Shown here in pieces: positions 12,945 through 21,482 of a stretch of 60,600 nt of DNA. This DNA is from Staphylococcus rostri (GTDB lineage: Bacteria > Bacillota > Bacilli > Staphylococcales > Staphylococcaceae): contig NZ_PPRF01000016.1 in the NCBI RefSeq assembly GCF_002902145.1, positions 1-60,600 on the forward strand, in the 5' to 3' direction. How positions within the stretch are numbered: position 1 is the first letter of the stretch; every line of letters starts with the position of its first letter. Below the pieces are notes generated by a model, which was given only the letters and a program-made list of their open reading frames with translations, did not search any database and had not been told where the DNA came from. The translations under genes and the position numbers were made by a program.

Positions 12945-13889
12945 ATGATTGAAATTGAGAAACCTAGAATTGAAACAATTGAAGTTAGTGATGATGCTAA
13001 GTTCGGTAAGTTCGTTGTTGAGCCACTAGAACGTGGTTACGGTACTACACTAGGAAACTCCTTACGTCGTATCCTACTATCATCATTACCAGGTGCGGCT
13101 GTGAAATATATTGAAATCGAGGGTGTTTTACACGAATTCTCTGCGATTGACAATGTTGTAGAAGATGTTTCTACTATCGTCATGAATATCAAAAAGCTTG
13201 CGCTTAAGATTTATTCAGAAGAAGATAAAACACTAGAAATCGATGTCAAAGAAGAAGGCGAAGTCACTGCAAAAGATATCACACATGACAGTGATGTTGA
13301 GATCTTAAATCCAGACCTTAAAATTGCAACAGTATCTAAAGGTGGTCATTTTAAACTACGTTTAGTAGCAAATACAGGCCGTGGTTATGCTTTAGCTGAT
13401 CAAAACAATTCAAGTGATATGCCAATCGGTGTTATTCCTGTTGATTCATTATACTCACCAGTTGAGCGTGTGAACTACACAGTTGAAAATACACGTGTTG
13501 GTCAAAGTTCAGACTATGATAAGTTAACTTTAGATGTGTGGACTGATGGTTCAATCACACCACAAGAATCTGTTTCTTTAGCTGCAAAGATTATGACTGA
13601 GCATTTAAACATTTTCGTTGGTTTAACTGACGAAGCACAAAATGCTGAAATCATGATTGAAAAAGAAGAAGATCAAAAAGAGAAAGTATTAGAAATGTCT
13701 ATTGAAGAATTAGACTTATCTGTACGTTCTTACAACTGTTTAAAACGTGCTGGTATTAACTCAGTACAAGAACTCGCTGACAAATCAGAGGCTGATATGA
13801 TGAAAGTTCGTAACTTAGGTCGAAAGTCTCTTGAAGAAGTAAAACACAAATTAGAAGACTTAGGTTTAGGCCTAAGAAAAGAAGATTGA
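12945..13889 (+). CDS. rpoA: RNA polymerase alpha subunit
   Basis: A 314-residue alpha subunit. The N-terminal domain (about 1-230) carries the assembly motif [20 protein letters not shown]; an acidic linker ([10 protein letters not shown]) leads to the C-terminal domain (about 245-314, [27 protein letters not shown]) that binds UP elements and activators. AAGGAGG lies before the ATG. Confidence 0.98.
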   Translation: MIEIEKPRIETIEVSDDAKFGKFVVEPLERGYGTTLGNSLRRILLSSLPGAAVKYIEIEGVLHEFSAIDNVVEDVSTIVMNIKKLALKIYSEEDKTLEIDVKEEGEVTAKDITHDSDVEILNPDLKIATVSKGGHFKLRLVANTGRGYALADQNNSSDMPIGVIPVDSLYSPVERVNYTVENTRVGQSSDYDKLTLDVWTDGSITPQESVSLAAKIMTEHLNIFVGLTDEAQNAEIMIEKEEDQKEKVLEMSIEELDLSVRSYNCLKRAGINSVQELADKSEADMMKVRNLGRKSLEEVKHKLEDLGLGLRKED

Positions 13890-13905
13890 TAAAGGAGGTT
13901 AACTC

Positions 13906-14274
13906 ATGGGTTACAGAAAATTAGGTCGTACGTCAGATCAACGTAAAGCTATGTTACGCGATTTAGCAACTTCATTAATCGTAAGCGAACGTATCGAAAC
14001 TACTGAAGCGCGTGCGAAAGAACTTCGCAGTGTTGTTGAAAAATTAATTACTTTAGGTAAAAAAGGTGATTTAGCATCTCGTCGTAATGCTGCTAAAACA
14101 TTACGTAACGTTGAAATCTTAAACGAAGATGAAACGACACAAACAGCATTACAAAAGTTGTTTGGTGAAATCGCTGAGCGTTACCAAGACCGTCAAGGTG
14201 GTTACACTCGTATCGTTAAAGTTGCACCTCGTAAAGGTGACGGCGCTTTAACAGTAATTATTGAATTAGTATAA
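13906..14274 (+). CDS. rplQ: 50S ribosomal protein L17
   Basis: A 122-residue L17 ([19 protein letters not shown]), the last gene of the cluster. It is followed by two successive terminator-like hairpins, and the next module (ecf) has its own promoters. Confidence 0.98.
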   Translation: MGYRKLGRTSDQRKAMLRDLATSLIVSERIETTEARAKELRSVVEKLITLGKKGDLASRRNAAKTLRNVEILNEDETTQTALQKLFGEIAERYQDRQGGYTRIVKVAPRKGDGALTVIIELV

Positions 14275-14352
14275 TTAATACACACTACTACATTTAAAGC
14301 AAATGAGTGCAACGATAATGTCTGCCACATACAGATATTGTCTAGCTCAGGA

Positions 14353-14418
14353 GCATCCCATCCAATTAAATATTGATGATAAAGCGTGATCTCAATAGGA
14401 TGGGGTGCGCGCTTTTTT
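14353..14418 (+). terminator. Terminator after rplQ, with two possible foldings
   Basis: Bases 14353-14363 pair with 14398-14408 (11 bp, one G-U), enclosing a 34-base loop. A second stem, 14381-14388 with 14408-14415 (8 bp), shares the right arm region and runs directly into the T-run at 14413-14418. The two foldings exclude each other. The second looks like a normal intrinsic terminator. Confidence 0.65.
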
Positions 14419-14443
14419 ATGCAAATACTTAGCATCATTTCAA

Positions 14444-14475
14444 AAGACCTGCCATTGTGTGGGTCTTATTTGTTT
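14444..14475 (+). terminator. Second terminator-like hairpin after rplQ
   Basis: Bases 14444-14452 pair with 14459-14467 (9 bp with two G-U pairs, 6-base loop) followed by a T-rich stretch ATTTGTTTT. It probably acts as a back-up terminator at the end of the ribosomal operon. Confidence 0.5.
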
Positions 14476-14493
14476 TGGGCCGAATTGAAAGCA

Positions 14494-14523
14494 TTGTACA
14501 CCTTACATGTTTTTAGGTAAAAT
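14494..14523 (+). promoter_or_regulatory. Promoter upstream of the ecf module
   Basis: TTGTAC at 14494-14499, 18-base spacer, TAAAAT at 14518-14523. A transcript from here would have a leader of about 140 nt before ecfA1. Confidence 0.5.
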
Positions 14524-14566
14524 GAAATGGTATTCTCATAAACCATAAATATAAAAAACAGTTTAG

Positions 14567-14614
14567 ACTATAGGGAAGTAATCAAATGTAATTGTATCCC
14601 TATTACTAGTTTTT
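14567..14614 (+). promoter_or_regulatory. Hairpin with T-run in the ecf leader; second promoter
   Basis: ACTA plus TAGGGA (14567-14576) pairs with TCCCTA (14597-14602) and TAGT (14607-14610) around a 4-base bulge, and TTTTT follows at 14610-14614: an attenuator-like arrangement. Overlapping it, TTGTAT (14592-14597), 16 bases and TATAAT (14614-14619) could be a second promoter. The element may switch between these roles; no known riboswitch class was recognised. Confidence 0.4.
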
Positions 14615-14668
14615 ATAATCTGTATCCTAAAAGAGAGATGTATTTAAACAATTAGGGGAGTCAAGTGT

Positions 14669-15478
14669 ATGTCTAAGGAACCATTATTACAATTTCAAAA
14701 TGTATCATTTCGATATGATGAAGATGCAGCGTATGTATTGAATGATATTTCTTTTACGGTAAATCAAGGTGAATGGGTGTCTATCGTTGGTCATAACGGT
14801 TCTGGAAAATCTACATTGGCTAAACTTATTGCGGGGATTGAACCAACGTTTGATGGTGAGATTTTGATTGAACAACAAACGATAAAAGACACGCCATACA
14901 CTGCGTTTCATCATCATATTGGTATTGTTTTTCAAAATCCTGACAATCAATTTGTAGGCTCAACAGTAAAGTATGACGTGGCGTTTGGCCTAGAGAATAA
15001 ACGTGTGGCTTATGAAGAAATGCATGATATTGTGCCACGCGTGCTTAAAGATGTGGATATGCATGATAAGCAAAACCATGAACCTACTGCACTATCGGGT
15101 GGTCAGAAACAGCGTGTGGCGATTGCTGGGGTTTTAGCACTGCAGCCCAAATTGATTATTCTAGATGAAGCGACGTCCATGTTAGATCCTGAAGGGAAAA
15201 AGGAAATACTGTCAATGATTCAAAAACTCAATCAAGTTCACGGTGTCACTGTCTTATCTATTACGCATGACTTGTCTGAAGTTGTATCATCAGATCGCGT
15301 GATTGTCCTGAATCAAGGCGCTATCGCGTTATCTGGTACAGTGAATGATATTTTTACCCATTCTGAAGCTTTGACGGCGTATGGCTTGGATATGCCCTTT
15401 GAGATGCGTATGGCGAAATTGTTAGGTCTGAAAAAGGGCTTTTTAACATATGAAGAGTTATTGGAGTGTTTGTCATGA
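14669..15478 (+). CDS. ecfA1: ECF transporter ATPase A1
   Basis: A 269-residue ABC ATPase with Walker A GHNGSGKST at residues 41-49, Q-loop FQNPDNQFVG, signature LSGGQKQR and Walker B LIILDEATS. With ecfA2 and ecfT next to it, it forms the shared energising module of energy-coupling factor transporters, which power separate vitamin- and metal-binding S components. No S component is encoded here, so it is the group II type. ATG follows AGGGGAG. Confidence 0.95.
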   Translation: MSKEPLLQFQNVSFRYDEDAAYVLNDISFTVNQGEWVSIVGHNGSGKSTLAKLIAGIEPTFDGEILIEQQTIKDTPYTAFHHHIGIVFQNPDNQFVGSTVKYDVAFGLENKRVAYEEMHDIVPRVLKDVDMHDKQNHEPTALSGGQKQRVAIAGVLALQPKLIILDEATSMLDPEGKKEILSMIQKLNQVHGVTVLSITHDLSEVVSSDRVIVLNQGAIALSGTVNDIFTHSEALTAYGLDMPFEMRMAKLLGLKKGFLTYEELLECLS

Positions 15479-16341
15479 TTACTTTTGAAGATGTATCGTT
15501 TACGTATCAGCAGCATACACCATATGAATATCAAGCGCTTAATCTTGTGACAACACAGTTTGAACAGGGACGTTACTATGCGATTATTGGTAAAACGGGT
15601 TCAGGTAAGTCTACGCTTATTCAACATTTCAATGGCTTATTGAAACCAAGTCGTGGCAAGTTGCAAGTGTTAGATGTACCGATAACGCGTAAAACGAAAG
15701 ACAAAACGCTTCAAAAAGTGAGAAAACGTATCGGCATGGTGTTCCAATTTCCGGAGTCGCAGTTATTTGAACAAACAGTCGAGCATGAAATTTTATTTGG
15801 CCCAAAAAACTATGGCTTAGACTTGGACAAAGCGCGTGAACAAGCGATGCAATTATTGGATCAACTCGGTTTTGATGCGGAAAAAATCATGAAACAATCC
15901 CCCTTTATGTTATCAGGTGGTCAAATGCGTAAAGTCGCGCTTGTCGCAATACTCGCAATGGATCCAGATGTTTTAGTATTAGATGAGCCAACTGCTGGAT
16001 TAGATCCAAAGAGTAAGCGACAAGTTATGCATTTGTTTAAAGACATTCAAATGAAACAAGGGAAGACGATTATCCTTGTGACCCATGACATGAACGATGT
16101 AGCAGCATATGCGGATGAAGTTAAAGTGATGGCTAAAGGGCGCGTGATTAGTAGTCAAACGCCCGAAACACTTTTCTGTGATACTGAATATGTGCAGTCA
16201 TTACATTTGGACTTACCGGATATTGTGCAACTTCAAAGAGATGTCGAATCTCGCTTGAATATACGTTTCGAGCGACTTGCGATGACAGAAGTTGAATTTG
16301 TAAAGATGTTTGAAGTATGGAGGCAAGAACATGAAAGATAA
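15475..16341 (+). CDS. ecfA2: ECF transporter ATPase A2
   Basis: A 288-residue ABC ATPase with Walker A GKTGSGKST, Q-loop FQFPESQLFE, signature LSGGQMRK and Walker B VLVLDEPTA. The start is the ATG at 15475, which overlaps the ecfA1 stop (ATGA); GGAG at 15463-15466 is correctly placed. The C-terminal extension fits the A2 subunit. It pairs with EcfA1 and couples ATP hydrolysis to EcfT. Confidence 0.95.
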   Translation: MITFEDVSFTYQQHTPYEYQALNLVTTQFEQGRYYAIIGKTGSGKSTLIQHFNGLLKPSRGKLQVLDVPITRKTKDKTLQKVRKRIGMVFQFPESQLFEQTVEHEILFGPKNYGLDLDKAREQAMQLLDQLGFDAEKIMKQSPFMLSGGQMRKVALVAILAMDPDVLVLDEPTAGLDPKSKRQVMHLFKDIQMKQGKTIILVTHDMNDVAAYADEVKVMAKGRVISSQTPETLFCDTEYVQSLHLDLPDIVQLQRDVESRLNIRFERLAMTEVEFVKMFEVWRQEHER

Positions 16342-17134
16342 GTTAATAATCGGACGCTATTTGCCTCTTGATTCCATCATTCATCGTTTAGATCCACGCA
16401 GTAAATTTCTGTTTGTTTTTCTATTTATCGTCGTAATATTTTTCAGTCATGATTGGTTGGCGTACCTGTGGCTAGGAATTGTACTTTATGCTTTATTAAA
16501 GCTGAGTCGAATTCCATTGTGGTTTTTGTTAAAAGGCTTGTTACCGCTGTTTTTCTTTTTAAGTTTAACTTTTATGATGCATATGTTTTTGACTAAAGGC
16601 GGGACACGGCTCGTTGAATGGGGCATTTTCTCAATCGATACTTATGGCTTGCAGGAAGGGACATTGATTGTATTGCGCTTATCATATATTATGATTATCT
16701 CAACAATCTTAACGTTAACAACCAGTCCATTAGACCTCACAGATGCCTTTGATCGTCTGTTCAAGCCATTAAGGTATCTTAAAGTTCCTGTATCCGCATT
16801 AAGCATGATGATGGCGATTGCATTGCGTTTTATTCCGACCTTAATGGAAGAATTGGACAAAATTATGAATGCACAAAAATCACGTGGTGCTGCGTTATCA
16901 AGCGGTTCAGTTATGACACGTATTAAAGCTTTTATCCCATTGTTTATCCCGTTGTTTATTTCAGCATTCCAACGTGCCGAAGAGTTGGCGATTGCGATGG
17001 AAGTCCGAGGTTATGATGCGAATGCTCAGCGCACGAGTTATCGCCGGTTAGAGTGGTTGTTACGTGATACTGTCGCGTTATTATGTATTATCCCAATTGC
17101 GGTGGTCGCATTAACAATACGTTATATTATATAG
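16331..17134 (+). CDS. ecfT: ECF transporter transmembrane subunit T
   Basis: A 267-residue membrane protein with about five to eight hydrophobic segments and the two short coupling-helix motifs typical of EcfT, seen as KSRGAAL and EVRGYDA. It links the two ATPases to exchangeable S components. The ATG at 16331 is chosen because TGGAGG precedes it; the gene overlaps ecfA2 by 11 bases. Confidence 0.95.
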   Translation: MKDKLIIGRYLPLDSIIHRLDPRSKFLFVFLFIVVIFFSHDWLAYLWLGIVLYALLKLSRIPLWFLLKGLLPLFFFLSLTFMMHMFLTKGGTRLVEWGIFSIDTYGLQEGTLIVLRLSYIMIISTILTLTTSPLDLTDAFDRLFKPLRYLKVPVSALSMMMAIALRFIPTLMEELDKIMNAQKSRGAALSSGSVMTRIKAFIPLFIPLFISAFQRAEELAIAMEVRGYDANAQRTSYRRLEWLLRDTVALLCIIPIAVVALTIRYII

Positions 17135-17149
17135 AGAGGATTTACAGTT

Positions 17150-17956
17150 ATGCCACGAGTTTTAGTGAAAATCAGTTATCATGGAGGACAATTTTTAGGT
17201 TTTCAAATTCAAAATCAAGGACGTACGGTGCAAGGATATTTTGAGAAAATACTAAAGCGTATGCACAAACAACCGGTACGCATTCATCCTTCAAGCCGAA
17301 CGGATCGAGGTGTACATGCGAAAGCACAATATTTCCATTTTGATACGGATCTGAATATTGCACCAGAAAAATGGCAGTATGCGATGAATAGAAGCCTTCC
17401 TGATGACATCTACGTGCATGAGGTACAGTTTGTTGACGAAGACTTTCATTGCCGCTACGACTGTGTAGGGAAGACGTACCGCTATTCTGTCTATCAGGCG
17501 GCGCATCGGAATCCTTTCTTAGCACAATTAAAGACGTTTGAATCAGCACAGCTAGACATTGCAGCGATGAATAACGCTGCACAGCATTTTATTGGGACGC
17601 ATGACTTTACATCATTTTGTTCTCAGAAGACAGAAGTTGAGAGTAAAGAGCGTACCATTTATGAAAGTCATGTCATACAGACGTCTGAAGGATTAGATTT
17701 TGTGATTACAGGTTCTGGCTTTCTGTATAATATGGTGCGTGTTATTATGGCGTATTTGTTAGAAGTAGGTAAAGGCAAGCGCTCGGCTGAGGACGTACCA
17801 AAGTTACTTGTAGCGAAAGATCGCAACCTTGTACCGCATACAGCACCGGCTGAAGGACTTTATTTAGAAAAGGTTTACTTGAGTCCACAAGCATTACAAG
17901 AAGATTTTGGTGAAGACATTAAAATTCACTATAAAAAATCAACGCAAAATTCTTAA
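17150..17956 (+). CDS. truA: tRNA pseudouridine synthase A
   Basis: A 268-residue enzyme that makes pseudouridine at positions 38-40 of tRNA anticodon arms. The catalytic aspartate is Asp52 in [10 protein letters not shown]. It follows ecfT with a 15-base gap and GAGAGGA site, the normal Firmicute position before rplM. Confidence 0.96.
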   Translation: MPRVLVKISYHGGQFLGFQIQNQGRTVQGYFEKILKRMHKQPVRIHPSSRTDRGVHAKAQYFHFDTDLNIAPEKWQYAMNRSLPDDIYVHEVQFVDEDFHCRYDCVGKTYRYSVYQAAHRNPFLAQLKTFESAQLDIAAMNNAAQHFIGTHDFTSFCSQKTEVESKERTIYESHVIQTSEGLDFVITGSGFLYNMVRVIMAYLLEVGKGKRSAEDVPKLLVAKDRNLVPHTAPAEGLYLEKVYLSPQALQEDFGEDIKIHYKKSTQNS

Positions 17957-17962
17957 AAGCAA

Positions 17963-17991
17963 TTGACATTTGGGCTTATAAATTATATCAT
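17963..17991 (+). promoter_or_regulatory. Promoter of rplM-rpsI
   Basis: A consensus TTGACA at 17963-17968, 17-base spacer and TATCAT at 17986-17991. It starts a transcript with a leader of about 165 nt and separates rplM-rpsI from the ecf-truA operon. Confidence 0.75.
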
Positions 17992-17997
17992 AGTTAA

Positions 17998-18150
17998 CGG
18001 TATTGTTTTATATCCACCCCACGATAAGCCCCGGAAACTTATTGTGTTACAAGATATAGAAGCAGGAAGATCAACAGTTAACGGAATAAATAATCGTTTA
18101 GGTTGTTTAATACAGCTGATTGAAATTAAAAAGAAACATCTATTCATTAG
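17998..18150 (+). ncRNA. Structured leader of rplM (candidate L13 leader)
   Basis: The leader contains a 9-bp stem (18020-18028 with 18038-18046, one G-U) closed by a CCCCGGAAA loop. The sequence AGTTAACGG occurs twice, just upstream and downstream of it (about 17992 and 18076). Firmicutes are known to have an autoregulatory L13 leader RNA in this position; location and shape agree, but I have not compared it with the family model. Confidence 0.5.
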
Positions 18151-18162
18151 GAGGACTCAATT

Positions 18163-18600
18163 ATGCGTCAAACATTTATGGCTAACGAATCAAATATTGA
18201 ACGCAAATGGTACGTTGTTGATGCTGAAGGACAAACTTTAGGTCGTTTATCATCAGAAGTAGCATCTATCTTACGCGGTAAAAATAAAGTAACTTACACA
18301 CCACACGTTGATACTGGTGATTACGTAATCATCATCAACGCTTCAAAAATCCAGTTCACTGGTAAAAAAGAAACTGACAAAATTTACTACCGTCACTCAA
18401 ATCACCCAGGTGGTTTAAAATCAATCACTGCTGGTGAATTAAGAGCGACTAACCCAGAACGTTTATTAGAGAAATCTATCAAAGGTATGTTACCAAGTTC
18501 ACGTTTAGGTGAAAAACAAGGTAAAAAATTATTTGTCTATGGTGGCGCTGAACATCCACACGCTGCACAACAACCAGAAAACTACGAGTTACGTGGTTAA
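18163..18600 (+). CDS. rplM: 50S ribosomal protein L13
   Basis: A 145-residue L13 ([19 protein letters not shown]), full length, an early assembly protein of the large subunit. It is co-transcribed with rpsI. TAGGAGG precedes the start. Confidence 0.98.
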   Translation: MRQTFMANESNIERKWYVVDAEGQTLGRLSSEVASILRGKNKVTYTPHVDTGDYVIIINASKIQFTGKKETDKIYYRHSNHPGGLKSITAGELRATNPERLLEKSIKGMLPSSRLGEKQGKKLFVYGGAEHPHAAQQPENYELRG

Positions 18601-18619
18601 TTAGAAGGAGGAAATTACA

Positions 18620-19012
18620 TTGGCACAAGTTGAATATAAAGGCACAGGCCGTCGTAAACACTCAGTAGCACGTGTACGTTTAGTACCAGGTGAAGGTAAT
18701 ATCACAGTTAACGGTAAAGACGTACGTGAATACTTACCATTCGAATCATTAATCTTAGACTTAAACCAACCATTTGATGTAACTGAAACTAAAGGTAACT
18801 ATGATGTTTTAGTTAACGTTCACGGTGGTGGCTTCACTGGTCAAGCACAAGCTATCCGTCACGGTATCGCACGTGCATTATTAGAAGCTGATCCTGAGTA
18901 CAGAGGTTCATTAAAACGCGCTGGTCTCTTAACACGTGACCCACGTATGAAAGAACGTAAAAAACCAGGTCTTAAAGCTGCACGTCGTTCACCACAATTC
19001 TCAAAACGTTAA
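18620..19012 (+). CDS. rpsI: 30S ribosomal protein S9, TTG start
   Basis: A 130-residue S9 ending in RSPQFSKR, whose C-terminal Lys-Arg tail contacts P-site tRNA. GGAGG at 18607-18611 best fits the TTG at 18620 ([13 protein letters not shown]). An in-frame ATT at 18614 would add two residues but is only two bases from the Shine-Dalgarno. The gene closes the operon with a strong terminator. Confidence 0.95.
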   Translation: MAQVEYKGTGRRKHSVARVRLVPGEGNITVNGKDVREYLPFESLILDLNQPFDVTETKGNYDVLVNVHGGGFTGQAQAIRHGIARALLEADPEYRGSLKRAGLLTRDPRMKERKKPGLKAARRSPQFSKR

Positions 19013-19026
19013 TATATCGTTTATAC

Positions 19027-19062
19027 AGCACTTTCCAATGTTATGTTGGAAGGTGCTTTTTT
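19027..19062 (+). terminator. Terminator after rpsI
   Basis: Bases 19027-19038 pair with 19046-19057 (12 bp, one G-U, 7-base loop) and TTTTTT follows. A near twin of this hairpin lies at 23656-23692. Confidence 0.9.
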
Positions 19063-19082
19063 AGTTTTCTTAGGAATTTAAT

Positions 19083-19140
19083 TTACCGGACGATAGGAGC
19101 TGAAGCTAAGAGTCGCAAGGGATAAAGTTACCGGACGATA
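19083..19140. repeat. 13-bp direct repeat TTACCGGACGATA
   Basis: TTACCGGACGATA occurs at 19083-19095 and again at 19128-19140, 45 bases apart, in the otherwise featureless 235-base gap after rpsI. It may be an operator pair or a remnant of a small interspersed repeat. Confidence 0.6.
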
Positions 19141-19191
19141 AGTTTAGAGGTTGATAGTAATTCAAAAGGAATGATATTCATATAAATCTAG

Positions 19192-19220
19192 TTGAATAAA
19201 ATGTTTTTCCTTGTTATTCT
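19192..19220 (+). promoter_or_regulatory. Possible promoter of the small channel-like gene
   Basis: TTGAAT at 19192-19197, 17 bases, TATTCT at 19215-19220, about 28 bases before the start codon at 19248. Confidence 0.4.
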
Positions 19221-19247
19221 TATTGAAATAAATATAGGAGATAACTT

Positions 19248-19583
19248 ATGGTTTCGTTTATCATTGCATTAAAAAGATTATTAAAAGCATTATGGGAGGT
19301 TGTGAATCTACCTATCGCAAAAGGTTTATTAACGACATTACTGATTATTATCTTTGGTGGTACGATATTTCTACATACTGAAGGTGGATTACCATTAATA
19401 GATGCGTTATTCACAAGTATTGTTGTATTGATCCCAACTTCATTAAGTGTCGAATATATGCCAGATTCGGTTTTTGAAAAGTTGTTTATGTTGGTGTATT
19501 TACTGACAGGATCAGGGGTCATGATTTCTGTACTTGTCGTAGTGACATCCACGTTTGTTAAAAAGAATTATAAGAGAAATTAA
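19248..19583 (+). CDS. Small membrane protein, ion-channel-like
   Basis: A 111-residue protein with hydrophobic segments at about 22-42, 50-63 and 76-100 and a basic tail KKNYKRN. The order helix, short pore-like segment (DALFTSIVVLIPTSLSVE), helix with LLTGSG resembles two-helix potassium channels (Ion_trans_2 type). However, the position of the selectivity filter (usually TVGYG) reads IPTSLSV, so potassium selectivity is doubtful. The role is unknown. AGGAG precedes the ATG. It ends against a bidirectional terminator. Confidence 0.7.
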   Translation: MVSFIIALKRLLKALWEVVNLPIAKGLLTTLLIIIFGGTIFLHTEGGLPLIDALFTSIVVLIPTSLSVEYMPDSVFEKLFMLVYLLTGSGVMISVLVVVTSTFVKKNYKRN

Positions 19584-19592
19584 AGGATATTA

Positions 19593-19636
19593 ATAACAAA
19601 AAACGCCCATTTCAAGGAAGTGGGCGTTTTTGTTAT
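19593..19636. terminator. Bidirectional terminator
   Basis: ACGCCCA (19603-19609) pairs with TGGGCGT (19621-19627), extended by A and T runs on both sides. It serves the gene on the left and the convergent luciferase-like gene on the right. Confidence 0.9.
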
Positions 19637-20631
19637 TAAATTGAGTCTACTGCATCTTTAACGATTTTGAACGAATTAATTTGGTTTTTAATACCATATG
19701 CGGTTGTAGTAATGATTAATTCATCAGCTTCATATATTTCTTGGAGATCGATAATTTGTTGTTGAACCGCTTTTTTGTCACCTTTGATTACTATGCCCAT
19801 CTGTGATTGGATTTGCTTCACTCTATCTTCACCTAAAAATTCATAATAGTCTTCTTTAGGTTGTGGAACTGGGTGTACATGTCCTGTCAAAAACGCAACG
19901 ATATTTTGTAATTGGGATGTGTATAAATAATCTGCCTGACTGTTAGTGTCTGCAGCAATCGCATTCACAGCAATCATTACATAGGGTTCGGTTAAATACT
20001 GTGAAGGTTTAAAGTTAGTTCTATACAATTGAATGGCGTCTTTTAACTGAGCTGGTGCAAAATGGGCAGCAAAGGCATAGGGTAAGCCTAATTCAGCAGC
20101 CAAAACAGCAGAGTTAATGGAAGAACCTAATACGTATATCGGTACTTCAGTTCCAGCACCTGGGATTGCTTTTACTTTTCCTTGTTGTGATTCAGGACCA
20201 AAGTATTGTAATAACGCTTTGATGTCATCATGAAATGTGTCTGCATGTTGATGTGTATGTCGTCTCAATGCATAAGATGTCATTTGATCTGTACCAGGAG
20301 CACGACCTAATCCTAAGTCAACACGGTCGGGATAGAACGTTGCAAGTGTACCAAATTGTTCGGCAACTACAAGGGGTGAATGGTTAGGCATCATAATACC
20401 ACCTGAACCTACACGAAGTTGTTTCGTATGTTCAAGGACATCTTTAATAAGCACTACTGTAGCTGAACTTGCGATAGAAGCCATGTTATGATGCTCTGAA
20501 ATCCAATAGCGATGGTAGCCTAATTTATCTATGGCAGCTGCTCGTTGACGGAAGTTTTTAAACACCATATCCAAATTTTCATTTTCATAAACATTAACGA
20601 TATCTAAAACAGAAAGAATTGGTTTTTTCAT
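19636..20631 (-). CDS. Luciferase-like flavin-dependent oxidoreductase
   Basis: A 331-residue protein of the bacterial luciferase-like monooxygenase family (YhbW/MsnO8-like subgroup). The TIM-barrel landmarks are visible: YRYWISEHHN-type segment (HRYWISEHHNMA, about residues 39-50), VGSGGIMMPNHSPLVVAEQF, and GLGRAPGTD. Members use reduced flavin to oxidise small organic substrates; the substrate here is unknown. GGAGG lies upstream on the minus strand. It shares its neighbourhood with a nitroreductase and a nitronate-monooxygenase-like gene, suggesting a redox or electrophile response block. Confidence 0.85.
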   Translation of the reverse strand: MKKPILSVLDIVNVYENENLDMVFKNFRQRAAAIDKLGYHRYWISEHHNMASIASSATVVLIKDVLEHTKQLRVGSGGIMMPNHSPLVVAEQFGTLATFYPDRVDLGLGRAPGTDQMTSYALRRHTHQHADTFHDDIKALLQYFGPESQQGKVKAIPGAGTEVPIYVLGSSINSAVLAAELGLPYAFAAHFAPAQLKDAIQLYRTNFKPSQYLTEPYVMIAVNAIAADTNSQADYLYTSQLQNIVAFLTGHVHPVPQPKEDYYEFLGEDRVKQIQSQMGIVIKGDKKAVQQQIIDLQEIYEADELIITTTAYGIKNQINSFKIVKDAVDSI

Positions 20632-20699
20632 TTTAAATTGCCTCCATATATTATGCGGTCTTTGTTATCACTTTATAATCATAAAAAGAACGCACGTTG

Positions 20700-21350
20700 C
20701 TAATTTTCTTTGATTGTCATCATACTTTCAATAGGAACACGTCCAGTTGTACGATGTATACTGTTTATAGGATGATCGTCTGGATACCCTAATCCGATCC
20801 CTAGTAATATTTTTTCATCTTCAGGAATATCAAATACAGCACGAATTTCATGTGGATAGCGAATAAACTCATAGGCTGGAATACTACCGATGTTATGTTC
20901 ATAAGCGGACAGTGTAATACCATATCCAAATGCACCTATATCGTAATATGAATATGCGGTAGCCTTTGCTGGAGCGGTGATATAGATAATGACAGGTGCG
21001 TTAAAGTTATTACTATTCATATCAAAAAGGGCTGTCTTGTTTTTGTTATCAAGAGAAGCTATTGTATGGAACCAGCCTTGTCTATTCACCGCGGTAGTCG
21101 TATTCCAATCATTATCTTGTGGCGGTGGAATTTCACACCATGATTGTGTATGCAAGGTATTATCGTAATGTGTTTTGCATAATTTTTTGGCGAGGTTGCC
21201 TGTCGCAATGTATACTTTCCACGGTTGTGTATTACACCAAGAGGGTGCTAAATGTGCATCAGCAATAATGGATTGAATCGTTTCGTTATCAATCGGTTTA
21301 TCAAGAAAAGAACGAACGGAATGGCGTTGACGTAATATACTTTCTGACAT
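20700..21350 (-). CDS. Nitroreductase family protein
   Basis: A 216-residue FMN-dependent nitroreductase (SESILRQRHSVRSFLDKP start motif with the RxSxRxF FMN contacts; APSWCNTQPWKVYIATG). The family reduces nitro compounds or quinones with NAD(P)H. I use the ATG at 21350 because AAAAGGAG is 7 bases away; the ATG two codons earlier is only one base from it. It is divergent from an HxlR regulator that probably controls it. Confidence 0.88.
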   Translation of the reverse strand: MSESILRQRHSVRSFLDKPIDNETIQSIIADAHLAPSWCNTQPWKVYIATGNLAKKLCKTHYDNTLHTQSWCEIPPPQDNDWNTTTAVNRQGWFHTIASLDNKNKTALFDMNSNNFNAPVIIYITAPAKATAYSYYDIGAFGYGITLSAYEHNIGSIPAYEFIRYPHEIRAVFDIPEDEKILLGIGLGYPDDHPINSIHRTTGRVPIESMMTIKEN

Positions 21351-21370
21351 AGTCATTCTCCTTTTAATTA

Positions 21371-21399
21371 TATATACTTATTTGCTATAATTTTCACAA
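21371..21399 (-). promoter_or_regulatory. Promoter of the nitroreductase gene
   Basis: On the minus strand TTGTGA (21399-21394), 17 bases, TATATA (21376-21371), directly before the ribosome binding site. Confidence 0.5.
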
Positions 21400-21435
21400 T
21401 GCTATTCTAAGTCAGTTTGAGTATATAGGTAAAGA

Positions 21436-21453
21436 AGGCACTAATTTGTGCCT
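21436..21453. promoter_or_regulatory. Inverted repeat upstream of hxlR, candidate operator
   Basis: AGGCAC-TAATTT-GTGCCT is a perfect 6-bp inverted repeat with a 6-base centre, 30 bases before the HxlR start and about 40 bases upstream of the nitroreductase promoter. Its size fits a binding site for a dimeric winged-helix regulator. Confidence 0.5.
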
Positions 21454-21482
21454 ACTAAAAAGTGTGATAATTGGAGAGTTGT

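Noticed and set aside
17963-18241. 92-codon frame over the rplM leader
   Set aside because: It begins at the promoter itself and overlaps rplM in another frame; the segment is better explained as a structured leader.
21471-21482. TTG start adding MESC to the HxlR regulator
   Set aside because: The GGAG that would drive translation lies inside this extension, so the ATG at 21483 is favoured; noted because it would add a cysteine.
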